Below are positions 43,695-54,219 of a DNA stretch of 64,000 nt, piece by piece. Each line of letters starts with the position of its first letter. Position 1 is the stretch's first letter. Origin of the DNA: DDH964 sp963763205 (GTDB taxonomy: Bacteria; Desulfobacterota; Desulfuromonadia; Desulfuromonadales; DDH964); NCBI GenBank assembly GCA_963763205.1, contig CAVXNQ010000005.1, positions 1 through 64,000 of the forward strand, given 5' to 3'. Position numbers and translations under genes: made by a program. Under the pieces are notes generated by a model, which was given only the letters and a program-made list of their open reading frames with translations, had not been told where the DNA came from and ran no database searches.

Positions 43695-45074
43695 CTACTT
43701 GCCGATGCAGAACCGCGAAAAAATCAGATCCAAAACCTGTTCGGGGGTGGTTTCCCCGGTGATTTCGCCGAGGGCCGCCAGCGCCTCCCGTACTTCGAGG
43801 GCGAGAAATTCAAAATCCCGCCCCGCCTCGATCCCTTCGAGGAACAGCTCGAGGGCCCCACGGCAGTGCACCAGAGCTTCGCGATGCCGGCGATCGGAGA
43901 CCAGCACACTCTCTCCAATATCGCCGCCGCCCGTATCCCGCCCCTGGACGGTTTGAAGAATCTGCACCCGGAGGTTATCAATCCCGAAGCCGGTGTGGGT
44001 CGAGATGGCCACCCGCGGCAGTTCGCACCAGGGGTCGGGAAACGGTTGGGTGCCGAGATCGGCTTTGTTGGCGACCACCAGGGTCGGCCGGCCGCTGCAG
44101 AGTTCCAAAGCCTGTAAGTCACTGTCGCCGACCGGGCGACTGCCGTCGACGACGAGCAGGATCAGATCGGCACCGGTAACCTTCCCCAAGGTTCGGCGCA
44201 CCCCTTCGGCCTCCACGGGATCGATGCATTCCCGGATGCCGGCGGTATCGACGACTCGCAGCGGAACCCCACCGAGGACAAGGGGTTCTTCGATGGTATC
44301 CCGAGTGGTGCCTGGAATATCGGTCACTATGGCCCGACTTTCGCCCAGCAGAACATTGAGCAGCGAACTTTTCCCGACGTTGGGAGAACCGAGAATCAAC
44401 AGGGACAGCCCCTCACGCAGCGCCCTACCGGTGGCAAAGCCAGCCAGCAAAGCATCAATCTGCACGGTGACCTGAAGGACCTGATCACGGAATTTATCTA
44501 AGGAGGGGAGGGGAAGATCCTCCTCGGGGAAATCAATCCAGGCCTCCACCTCGGCGAGGGTATGGAGCAGCGCATCCCGGAACTGGAAAACAGCGCGGGA
44601 AAGCTCTCCCGACAGTTGCCGGAAGGCCAGATTACCAGCGGCAGGAGACCGGGACCGAATAAGGTCGATCACGGCCTCGGCGCGCGTCAAATCGATACGC
44701 CCATTGAGAAAGGCGCGAAAGGTGAACTCGCCGGGCTGCGCGAGTCGCGCTCCGCCGTCGACCAGCAGATCGAGAATCCGGGCGACCAGGGTGGGACCTC
44801 CGTGGCAGTGGATCTCGGCGACATCCTCGCGGGTAAAGGAGCGAGGCGCACGCATGATCACCGCCAGGACTTCATCAAGAGCCAGTCCGGCGCGGTCGTG
44901 TATCGCCCCGTGATAGAGCCGGTGGGAGGCAAAAATGTCCAGGGGAGCAGAGGGACGAAAAAACCGCCGCAGCAAGGCTTCGGCGTTGGCGCCGGAGATT
45001 CGAATAACGGCCACTCCCCCTTCTCCAGGGGGGGTGGCCGGTGCAACAATGGTATCCCTACGGCGGTTCAACAT
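43695..45074 (-). CDS. mnmE: MnmE (TrmE) tRNA modification GTPase
   Basis: The GTPase partner of MnmG. The N-terminal folate-binding domain has ATPPGEGGVAVIRISG and EFTFRAFLNGRIDLTRAEAV. The G domain has GSPNVGKSSLLNVLLGE (G1), GTTRDT (G2), DTAGI (G3) and NKAD (G4). The C-terminus FCIGK provides the catalytic Cys. 459 residues, intact frame. It is 58 bp after yidC with no jag gene between them. Confidence 0.97.
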   Translation of the reverse strand: MLNRRRDTIVAPATPPGEGGVAVIRISGANAEALLRRFFRPSAPLDIFASHRLYHGAIHDRAGLALDEVLAVIMRAPRSFTREDVAEIHCHGGPTLVARILDLLVDGGARLAQPGEFTFRAFLNGRIDLTRAEAVIDLIRSRSPAAGNLAFRQLSGELSRAVFQFRDALLHTLAEVEAWIDFPEEDLPLPSLDKFRDQVLQVTVQIDALLAGFATGRALREGLSLLILGSPNVGKSSLLNVLLGESRAIVTDIPGTTRDTIEEPLVLGGVPLRVVDTAGIRECIDPVEAEGVRRTLGKVTGADLILLVVDGSRPVGDSDLQALELCSGRPTLVVANKADLGTQPFPDPWCELPRVAISTHTGFGIDNLRVQILQTVQGRDTGGGDIGESVLVSDRRHREALVHCRGALELFLEGIEAGRDFEFLALEVREALAALGEITGETTPEQVLDLIFSRFCIGK

Positions 45075-45132
45075 GGTTCAAAACCTGCGTGCCGAAGCCC
45101 AGCAACAGCAGCGAAAATCGAAGGAAGTGATT

Positions 45133-46758
45133 TCAGGCGGGCCTGGGTTTCCGATTGATGAAATACTGCTGCAGAATGGTCAACAGGTTATTGACCAGCC
45201 AGTAGATGACCAGTCCCGACGGGAAATTGAGAAAGAGGAAGGTGAAGACCACCGGCATCAGCATGAAAATCTTGGCCTGCTTGGGATCCATGGTGCTGGG
45301 AGTCATTCGCTGCTGGATGAACATCGTCACGCCCATGATCAGCGGCGTTATGTAGTAGGGGTCTTTGGCCGAAAGATCGGTGAGCCAGAAGGCGAAACCG
45401 GCATGGCGAAGCTCGATGGAGCTGAGCAGAACCCGGTACAGGGCAAAGAAGACGGGAATCTGTACCACCATCGGCAGACAGCCACCGAGCGGGTTGACCC
45501 GATGTGTCTTGTAGAGCTCCATCATTTCACGATTGAGACGTTCCTTGTCGTTCTTGTATTTCTCGCGGATTTTCTGCATTTCGGGCTGCAATTTCTGCAT
45601 ACCCTTCATGGAAGCATAGCTCTTCTGGGTCAGTGGCCAGAACAGGAGCTTGATGATAACGGTAATCAGAATAATAGCGATTCCGTAATTTCCAACGTAG
45701 GTATAGAAAAACTTCAACACGTGCAGCAGGGGCGTGGCGATGACCGAAAAAAAGCCGAAGTCGATCGCCTTGGCCAACTGGTGATCCAGGGTTTTGAGAA
45801 TATCGAGATCGCGAGGACCGAAGTAGAGGAGGTAGGAAAAATTCCGGTTCGTTCCCGGTTCCAGGGTCAGGGAGGGGGATTGCAGCCGATTTTCGATGCC
45901 GGCAGAGGTCTTTTCAACGACGACCTTCGCTCCTTCCTCATCGAGGGGGATGCCGACATTCATGAAATACTTGTTTTCGAACCCCGTCCAGACAGCCCCC
46001 TTGGGGAAAACCTCCGGGGCTTTGATCAGGTCGTCGATTTTGGCCGTTTTCACTTTATCATCCACCAGACTGGTGGGGCCAATATAGTCGTAGCGTCCTC
46101 CGGCATGCTCAGGATCCCAGGGGTTGATCAAAGCCAATTCAAGATCGCCCCGCAAAGCCGAGCTACCATCGTTGGCTACCTGCACCTGGAGGTTGAAACC
46201 GTAGCTGTCACCACGGAATTTGTAGACCTTGGCAATCTCCACACCCGAAGGTGCTCGCGTCACAAAGCGCAATTCTCCCTGACCGGTGTGGTCAAGGGTT
46301 AGGGCATCGGGAGCCTCTATTTGATAAACAGTTCCGGGAGAAACGTCAAAGGCCTCGCTCCCCCTGGTAAACAGGGTCCCGTTCCCGCTCTTGGCATCCA
46401 CCAGGGAAACCTGGGGGGAATTTGGGTCGGCCGTTTCCTGGTACTGCTTAAGGGAAAGGCTTATCAACCGCGCTCCCTGGTTGCTGAAAACGGCATGGTA
46501 GAAGGGGGTATCAACGGTAATGTCCCGTTGCAGGGGGGCTTCCCCCGCGGCCACCGGTTTCTCCCTGGGAGCAGGGCTGACGGGGGCTTCGCCTTTCACA
46601 ACCGGCTGGACCGCGGGTTCGGCAGAGGCAGGGGAGGAAGTGGCGACGGAGGGTTTCGCCTCGGGTGGTGGTGTGGAATGCTGCGGAAAGAGGGCCGAAA
46701 AACCGAACCAGACGAGCAGCATTAAAACAATGGCAATAATGGTATTTTTATTTTCCAT
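45133..46758 (-). CDS. yidC: YidC membrane protein insertase
   Basis: Inserts proteins into the inner membrane with or without Sec. A first helix (MENKNTIIAIVLMLLVWFGF) is followed by a long periplasmic beta domain (about residues 60-330) and five core helices. These include YVGNYGIAIILITVIIKLLF, the C1 loop SYASMKGMQKLQPEMQKIRE, NPLGGCLPMVVQIPVFFALY and FLFLNFPSGLVIYWLVNNLL. 541 residues. ATG 46758 gives the typical Gram-negative start. Confidence 0.97.
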   Translation of the reverse strand: MENKNTIIAIVLMLLVWFGFSALFPQHSTPPPEAKPSVATSSPASAEPAVQPVVKGEAPVSPAPREKPVAAGEAPLQRDITVDTPFYHAVFSNQGARLISLSLKQYQETADPNSPQVSLVDAKSGNGTLFTRGSEAFDVSPGTVYQIEAPDALTLDHTGQGELRFVTRAPSGVEIAKVYKFRGDSYGFNLQVQVANDGSSALRGDLELALINPWDPEHAGGRYDYIGPTSLVDDKVKTAKIDDLIKAPEVFPKGAVWTGFENKYFMNVGIPLDEEGAKVVVEKTSAGIENRLQSPSLTLEPGTNRNFSYLLYFGPRDLDILKTLDHQLAKAIDFGFFSVIATPLLHVLKFFYTYVGNYGIAIILITVIIKLLFWPLTQKSYASMKGMQKLQPEMQKIREKYKNDKERLNREMMELYKTHRVNPLGGCLPMVVQIPVFFALYRVLLSSIELRHAGFAFWLTDLSAKDPYYITPLIMGVTMFIQQRMTPSTMDPKQAKIFMLMPVVFTFLFLNFPSGLVIYWLVNNLLTILQQYFINRKPRPA

Positions 46759-46793
46759 GGAAAAACTCTCCGGGGAGGATGCCAGGGATCCTA

Positions 46794-47006
46794 TCAACGG
46801 ACGGGATCATACCCTCCGGGATGAAAAGGATGGCAGCGGCAGAGCCGCCGAAATCCGAGCCAAAGTCCGCGAAGCGGCCCGTACTTTTTAACAGCGGTAA
46901 GGGTATAACTGGAACAGCTGGGATAAAAACGGCAGGTCGGTCCCTTGAGGGGGGAAATGAACCGTTGATAGATCCGGATGAAAAAAACAATTGACCAGCG
47001 GATCAT
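46794..47006 (-). CDS. yidD: YidD membrane protein insertion efficiency factor
   Basis: A 70-residue protein found between rnpA and yidC in most bacteria. The signature FIRIYQRFISPLKGPTCRFY, then PSCSSYTLTAVKKYGPLRGL and RCHPFHPGGYDPV are complete. ATG 47006 overlaps the rnpA stop (47003-47005). Confidence 0.96.
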   Translation of the reverse strand: MIRWSIVFFIRIYQRFISPLKGPTCRFYPSCSSYTLTAVKKYGPLRGLWLGFRRLCRCHPFHPGGYDPVR

Positions 47007-47371
47007 TGGGGGGTCCAGTCGCTGGTCGCCCGAACCCAAAGAGCCTTCAATTCTTCGGCGACGCCAGCATAGCCAAGTTCTGCAGCACCGACCTTGGCGA
47101 TAATGGAAAGATCGGTATGGGGGGACAGGCAGAATTGATTTTTCCGGAAAATTTCCCGCAGAAGCCGTTTGAGGGTATTCCGCTGAACCGCACATCCGAT
47201 TTTGCGACTGACGGTCAGGCCGAGACGGCTGGGGCCGTCCGGCCTGGTCAGGCAGTAGATAATGAAATGCCGGGTGTGAATTTTCTTCCCGTTCCTCCGC
47301 ACCAGAGCGAAATCTCGGGAATGCCGAATCCGCAGAGCAGGGGGAAAAGAACTGTTATGGCCAGACGGCAA
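47003..47371 (-). CDS. rnpA: RnpA ribonuclease P protein component
   Basis: The protein subunit of RNase P. RIRHSRDFALVRRNGKKIHT, SRLGLTVSRKIGCAVQRNTL and KRLLREIFRKNQF (RNR-type basic motif) are diagnostic. 122 residues, intact frame. It follows rpmH by 17 bp. Confidence 0.96.
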   Translation of the reverse strand: MPSGHNSSFPPALRIRHSRDFALVRRNGKKIHTRHFIIYCLTRPDGPSRLGLTVSRKIGCAVQRNTLKRLLREIFRKNQFCLSPHTDLSIIAKVGAAELGYAGVAEELKALWVRATSDWTPQ

Positions 47372-47388
47372 GACCAGAGACTGCGAAA

Positions 47389-47541
47389 TTATTTGCTGGG
47401 AATGGAAACGGCAAGGTTTTTACGCCCCTTAGCCCGCCGCCGCTTGAGTACGATCCTTCCATTTTTGCTCTGCATCCGCTTGCGAAAGCCATGGGTGCGT
47501 TTCCGGCTGACCCGGCTGGGTTGATAGGTCCGTTTGCTCAT
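47389..47541 (-). CDS. rpmH: Ribosomal protein L34
   Basis: A 50-residue basic protein, MSKRTYQPSRVSRKRTHGFR, then KRMQSKNGRIVLKRRRAKGR, a standard L34. The first gene of the rpmH-rnpA-yidD-yidC-mnmE-mnmG-rsmG-parAB unit, divergent from dnaA. Confidence 0.98.
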   Translation of the reverse strand: MSKRTYQPSRVSRKRTHGFRKRMQSKNGRIVLKRRRAKGRKNLAVSIPSK

Positions 47542-47853
47542 GATCCTGATCTCCTGTTCGTATTTTTTTTTGCGAAAATTTTTCTCAAAGGGCACTACTA
47601 ACCATATTTTTTTTTCCAAGTCAAGCCGGAAATATTCTTCCCCCGCCAAACCGCCGGCCATCCGGAAAATTCCCTTGCAAACACCCCCTTTCCTCTGTTA
47701 GCTTGAAATCCCCATAGCAGACCTTGTGCACTGAAATTAACTGGTCCAAGAATAATGGAAAATCAACTTATCCACAGTTGTTTACAACCCTGTTGATAGG
47801 TTCGTCCGCGGACCAGCCCTCTCCTTTCACCACCCAATTTTCACTGGAACACC
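47542..47853. other. rpmH-dnaA intergenic region with a DnaA box
   Basis: 312 bp without a gene. It is AT-rich next to rpmH (poly-T runs at 47565-47615) and contains an exact DnaA box TTATCCACA at 47768-47776, 78 bp upstream of dnaA. It must hold the divergent rpmH and dnaA promoters and could be one part of a split origin or an autoregulatory site of dnaA. Confidence 0.7.
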
Positions 47854-49212
47854 ATGAACCGACTCTGGCAGGAAGCAGTTTCCCAACTGGAGAAGACGCT
47901 GAGTCCCCAGCACTTCTCTACCTGGATCAGGCCAATCCGTTTTGTATCCCTCAAAAAGGACCATCTGGTCCTGGAGGTCCCCAATCGGTTTGTCTTCGAC
48001 TGGGTCCGGGACCATTACGCCTCCCTGATTCAGGAGACGGTCTCCCAGATCGGCGCGGTGACCTACCGGGTCAGCTTCGAAATCGCCAACATACCAAAAA
48101 GGGAGCAGCCCCGCCAGCAGCAAGACAAGGCCCATATTGTCGCCTCCTCCCCGGACTCCCCCCGCGATACCTTTCCCCGGGAATGGAACGCGGCCTACAA
48201 CCTCAATCCGAAATATACCTTTGACGAATTTGTCTCCGGCTCATCCAACCAGTTCGCCTTTGCGGCGGCCAGCGCCGTGGCCAATAACCCGGCAACGACC
48301 TACAACCCCCTGTTTATCTATGGCGGGGTGGGTCTGGGCAAAACCCATCTGATTAATGCGGTGGGCAACGCCATTCTCAATAAAAACCCCGAGATGAAGG
48401 TCTGTTACTACACTTCGGAAAAATTCATGAACGAACTCATCAATTCCCTCCGGTATGCCAAAATGGATGAGTTCCGCAACAAGTTTCGTTCCATGGATGT
48501 CCTGCTCATCGACGATGTTCAATTTATCGCCGGCAAGGAGCGAACCCAGGAAGAGTTTTTTCACACCTTCAACGCGCTCTACGAATCGCATAAACAAATC
48601 GTGGTCACCTCGGATAAATTTCCGAAGGAGATTCCCGGTCTGGAGGAACGCTTGCGTTCCCGTTTTGAATGGGGCCTGATTGCAGATATCCAGGCCCCGG
48701 ATGTTGAAACGAAACAGGCCATCCTGAAGATGAAAGCCGAAAGCAACAACATCCATCTTCCGGAAGAGGTCGCCCTGTTCCTGGCCAATTCGGTCAGCAG
48801 CAACGTTCGGGAACTGGAGGGTTTTCTGATCCGTATCGGCGCCTTCGCCAGCCTGACTGCAACCCCGGTCACCCTGACCATGGCCCGTGAGGTTCTCAAG
48901 GATATTCTGGTTGAAAAAAACCGCGAGTTGAGTATCGAGGAGATCCAAAAGGCGGTAGCCAGCCATTATGGTCTCAAGGTTGCCGACCTGAAATCCCCCA
49001 AGCGCCTCAAGGCTCTGGTCCTCCCCCGCCAGTTGGCGATGTATCTTTCCCGTCAGTTGACCTCAGCATCCTATCCAGACATCGGCGACCGGTTCGGTGG
49101 CAAGGATCACTCGACGATCATTCATGCCATAAAAAAAATCGAAAAAACTCTGGAGGAAGATCTCCAACTCCGCGGGGCGTTAAATGCAATCAAGACCTCC
49201 CTGACCCATTGA
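47854..49212 (+). CDS. dnaA: DnaA chromosomal replication initiator
   Basis: The AAA+ initiator that opens oriC. Domain I (LWQEAVSQLEKTLSPQHFST), a 30-residue linker, AAA+ domain III (YTFDEFVSGSSNQFAFAAAS, Walker A GGVGLGKTHLINAVG, Walker B VLLIDDVQFIAGKE) and domain IV with the box-binding signature FGGKDHSTIIHAIKKIE. 452 residues, intact frame. Confidence 0.98.
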   Translation: MNRLWQEAVSQLEKTLSPQHFSTWIRPIRFVSLKKDHLVLEVPNRFVFDWVRDHYASLIQETVSQIGAVTYRVSFEIANIPKREQPRQQQDKAHIVASSPDSPRDTFPREWNAAYNLNPKYTFDEFVSGSSNQFAFAAASAVANNPATTYNPLFIYGGVGLGKTHLINAVGNAILNKNPEMKVCYYTSEKFMNELINSLRYAKMDEFRNKFRSMDVLLIDDVQFIAGKERTQEEFFHTFNALYESHKQIVVTSDKFPKEIPGLEERLRSRFEWGLIADIQAPDVETKQAILKMKAESNNIHLPEEVALFLANSVSSNVRELEGFLIRIGAFASLTATPVTLTMAREVLKDILVEKNRELSIEEIQKAVASHYGLKVADLKSPKRLKALVLPRQLAMYLSRQLTSASYPDIGDRFGGKDHSTIIHAIKKIEKTLEEDLQLRGALNAIKTSLTH

Positions 49213-49446
49213 CAAGCTGTGTACAGAACCGTGGACGGATGGGAACAAGTCTCCTTCCCGGCTTCGGTCTCTGCCGCAGCTGGGGATAAGAGGGCTCCAA
49301 GTGTCCACCTTCATCCACAGCCTCCAGCCCAGCCGCCAGGCGCGTTTGCACTGGACATGAACAAATCCACAGGCATATACTACTGTCTGCTATTTTTTAA
49401 ATATCTTTTAAATTAATAGATAAGTTCTGTGCACAGGAGAGCCGGC
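49213..49446. other. Putative oriC (dnaA-dnaN intergenic)
   Basis: 234 bp with three DnaA-box-like sites. TGGGGATAA (49281-49289) is a one-mismatch box on the minus strand. TCATCCACA (49311-49319) has one mismatch and AAATCCACA (49373-49381) two. A 34-bp stretch of almost only A and T (49401-49434) follows, which could be the unwinding element, immediately before dnaN. The strand change of gene direction 1.7 kb to the left and the neighbouring parS support an origin here. Confidence 0.75.
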
Positions 49447-50565
49447 ATGCAATTTACCATCGAAAAAGAGGTTTTTCTGAAGAGTCTGAGCCGGATCCAG
49501 GGGATCGTCGAAAAACGCAACACCATTCCGATTCTTTCCAATGTTCTCATCGAGGCAGGCGACGGTGAGATATTCCTGACAGCTACGGATCTTGAGGTCG
49601 GCATGCGCGCCAGCTATCCGGCCCGGATCAGCAAACCGGGCAAGGTCACCGTGGCGGCAAAAAAGCTGTTTGAAATCATCAAGGAACTGCCGGACCGGGA
49701 AGTCTCGTTTCTCGCCAAGGAAAATTGCTGGATCGAAATTCGTTGCGGCAAGGCGATGTTCAATATCGTTGGCTTATCGCCGGATGAGTTTCCCTTTTTT
49801 CCTTATCCTGAAAAGGAAAATTTTGTTCCTTTGGACAGTGCCATAATCAAGGAAATGATTGAAAAAACGGCATTTTCGATGTCGACGGATGAAAGTAAAT
49901 ATAATCTCAACGGGATTTTTCTACAGCTTCGCAGTGACCAGGAAGAGCCTTTGCTGAGAATGGTAGCGACCGATGGTCACCGCCTGGCCCTCACCGAAAG
50001 AGGGTTGCCGGACCCGGGCATTGCCGATCTCCAAAAGGGGGTGATTTTCCCCCGCAAGGGCATTATGGAGCTCCGCAAGATGGCCGAAGAAGGGGAGGAT
50101 ACCCTCCATCTCGGCTTCATGGACAACAATGCGGTCGTAAAAAAGGCCAAGACAATCATCGTCATGCGTCTGGTCGATGGAGAATTTCCGGACTATTCCA
50201 GGGTCATTCCCAAAAACAACGAGTATTCGGCTACCATTTCCTGCGATCCGTTCCTGCATGTCCTCAGGCGGATGGCGGTGCTCTCCAGCGAAAAATCCAA
50301 GGGTGTCAAACTCCTGTTAAAGCCGGATCTTCTGGAAATATCGTCCTCCAATCCGGAATTGGGTGATGCCCGGGAGGAACTGGAAATCAGTTATCAGGGT
50401 CCGGAGATAGCCATTGGCTTCAATGCCCGCTACCTGATGGACATCCTGCAGGTCCAGACCCAGGAGCGTATCGTCCTTTTGGTCAAGGACAATCTTTCCC
50501 CGGGCCTGCTTCGCCCCGAAGGGGATGGTTACTTCCAGGCAGTGGTCATGCCGATGCGGCTCTAA
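49447..50565 (+). CDS. dnaN: DNA polymerase III beta sliding clamp
   Basis: The processivity clamp. It begins MQFTIEKEVFLKSLSRIQGI with VEKRNTIPILSNVLIEA; other motifs are VAATDGHRLAL-type (RMVATDGHRLALTERG), VVKKAKTIIVMRLVDGEFPD and the C-terminal VVMPMRL. 372 residues, intact. ATG 49447 has AGGAGA 6 bases upstream; an upstream in-frame ATG is not used. Confidence 0.97.
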   Translation: MQFTIEKEVFLKSLSRIQGIVEKRNTIPILSNVLIEAGDGEIFLTATDLEVGMRASYPARISKPGKVTVAAKKLFEIIKELPDREVSFLAKENCWIEIRCGKAMFNIVGLSPDEFPFFPYPEKENFVPLDSAIIKEMIEKTAFSMSTDESKYNLNGIFLQLRSDQEEPLLRMVATDGHRLALTERGLPDPGIADLQKGVIFPRKGIMELRKMAEEGEDTLHLGFMDNNAVVKKAKTIIVMRLVDGEFPDYSRVIPKNNEYSATISCDPFLHVLRRMAVLSSEKSKGVKLLLKPDLLEISSSNPELGDAREELEISYQGPEIAIGFNARYLMDILQVQTQERIVLLVKDNLSPGLLRPEGDGYFQAVVMPMRL

Positions 50566-50588
50566 CGGCATTCAGCGACGATAGGTGA

Positions 50589-50616
50589 GAAAAAAGCCTT
50601 GCAAAAGGCTTTTTTC
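50589..50616 (+). terminator. Intrinsic terminator between dnaN and recF
   Basis: AAAAAAGCCTT, loop GCAA, AAGGCTTTTTTC. The stem is followed by a T-run on both strands. It lies 24 bp after the dnaN stop and 18 bp before the recF start. Confidence 0.85.
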
Positions 50617-50633
50617 GTGACTGGCGGAGGGTC

Positions 50634-51722
50634 ATGGTCCTTATTAACCTGGTTCTCAAAGATTTTCGCAATATTGTTGCAACCACCATCGTCCCCGATC
50701 CGGTATTCAATATTTTTTGGGGGAATAACGCCCAGGGAAAAACCAATCTCCTTGAAGCCATTTATTTGCTGGGAACCCTGAAAAGCTTTCGTTCCGCCCA
50801 GAACGTCGACCTGGTCCGCAATGGAGCCGATCAGGCGCTGATCATGGCCGAGACCGAATCGGGAGGCGTTACCCGAGCGCTGCAGATTGCCGTCGACCAC
50901 CGGGCAAAGCAGCCCCTCCTCAACGGTAAACGGGTGACACGGCCGGCGAATTTTTTTCGCTGCTTAAGACCCATTCTCTTCGCTCCGGAAGAGGTCGCTC
51001 TGGTCAAGGGTGCACCGGCCGGCCGCCGCTCTCTTCTGGACCGGGCGGTATTTCACACCGATCCGGTATTTCTGGCCACAGCCCAGGACTATGACCGGAT
51101 TTTGCGCCAGCGCAACCGGCTGCTGCGCGAACAGCGGCCCGCAGCGGAAATTCATCCCTGGACCTCCGCCCTGGTTCGCACCGGTGCCCTGATCCGCCGG
51201 GAACGGCAGGCTTTCCTGCAGCGCCTGCTCCCCCTCTTCCGTCGCAGCTACAGCCAGATTTGTGGCGGCAACGAAGAGGCCGACCTGGTCTACGCCGAGG
51301 GCGGTTCCGATTTGGGCGAGCTGCAGAAGGATTTCTCCTGTTCCCTGGCCCGCCAGGCCGATGCGGAACGGCGAGCCGGTACCACCTTGGCCGGTCCGCA
51401 CCGGGATGATCCGTATTTTACCGTCGAGGGTCTCCCGGTCCGTCAGTTTGCTTCGCAGGGGCAGCAGCGCTCCGTGCTGCTCGCTTTCAAAACAGCGCAG
51501 ATCATGGATCTGGAGAATATCACCGGGGAACCACCGATTCTCCTGCTCGATGATCTGACCGGGGAACTGGATCGTCACCGCCAGGAATTTTTTTTTCGTT
51601 TTCTGTTGGACCGGCAGGGCCAGGTCTTCATGACCACGACCGATCCCCGCCCACTGCAAGCCGAAGGTTTTGCCCAGGCCCGCACCTTTCAGGTCCGCGC
51701 CGGTGCCTTGGATCCCGAATGA
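50634..51722 (+). CDS. recF: RecF recombination mediator ATPase
   Basis: An SMC-like ATPase in the RecFOR pathway of gap repair. It starts MVLINLVLKDFRNIVATTIV, has Walker A GNNAQGKTNLLEAIYLLG, the signature FASQGQQRSVLLAFKTAQ and Walker B PPILLLDDLTGELD. 362 residues, intact. It ends 16 bp before gyrB. Because a terminator precedes it, it probably has its own promoter or depends on read-through. Confidence 0.96.
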   Translation: MVLINLVLKDFRNIVATTIVPDPVFNIFWGNNAQGKTNLLEAIYLLGTLKSFRSAQNVDLVRNGADQALIMAETESGGVTRALQIAVDHRAKQPLLNGKRVTRPANFFRCLRPILFAPEEVALVKGAPAGRRSLLDRAVFHTDPVFLATAQDYDRILRQRNRLLREQRPAAEIHPWTSALVRTGALIRRERQAFLQRLLPLFRRSYSQICGGNEEADLVYAEGGSDLGELQKDFSCSLARQADAERRAGTTLAGPHRDDPYFTVEGLPVRQFASQGQQRSVLLAFKTAQIMDLENITGEPPILLLDDLTGELDRHRQEFFFRFLLDRQGQVFMTTTDPRPLQAEGFAQARTFQVRAGALDPE

Positions 51723-51738
51723 ATCGATTGAGGAAAAA

Positions 51739-54126
<2,388 letters not shown>

Positions 54127-54130
54127 CTGC

Positions 54131-54165
54131 GGCGAAAGGCGAAGGGCAAAAGGCTAAGGGAAAAA
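54131..54165 (+). repeat. GGC-type heptad-repeat tract between gyrB and gyrA
   Basis: Five units in phase: GGCGAAA, GGCGAAG, GGCAAAA, GGCTAAG, GGAAAAA. The core 54138-54156 is identical to 33137-33155 in the atp operon. The tract starts 4 bp after the gyrB stop. Confidence 0.75.
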
Positions 54166-54219
54166 CACCCTCCTGGCCAATCGCCTTGCGCCCTTACCTG
54201 GTTTTCCGGAGAAAAACTC

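Noticed and set aside
39000..48000. A second parS site near parAB
   Set aside because: Only one exact GTTTCACGTGAAAC-type site was found in the window; other GTTTC/GAAAC pairs are not symmetric.
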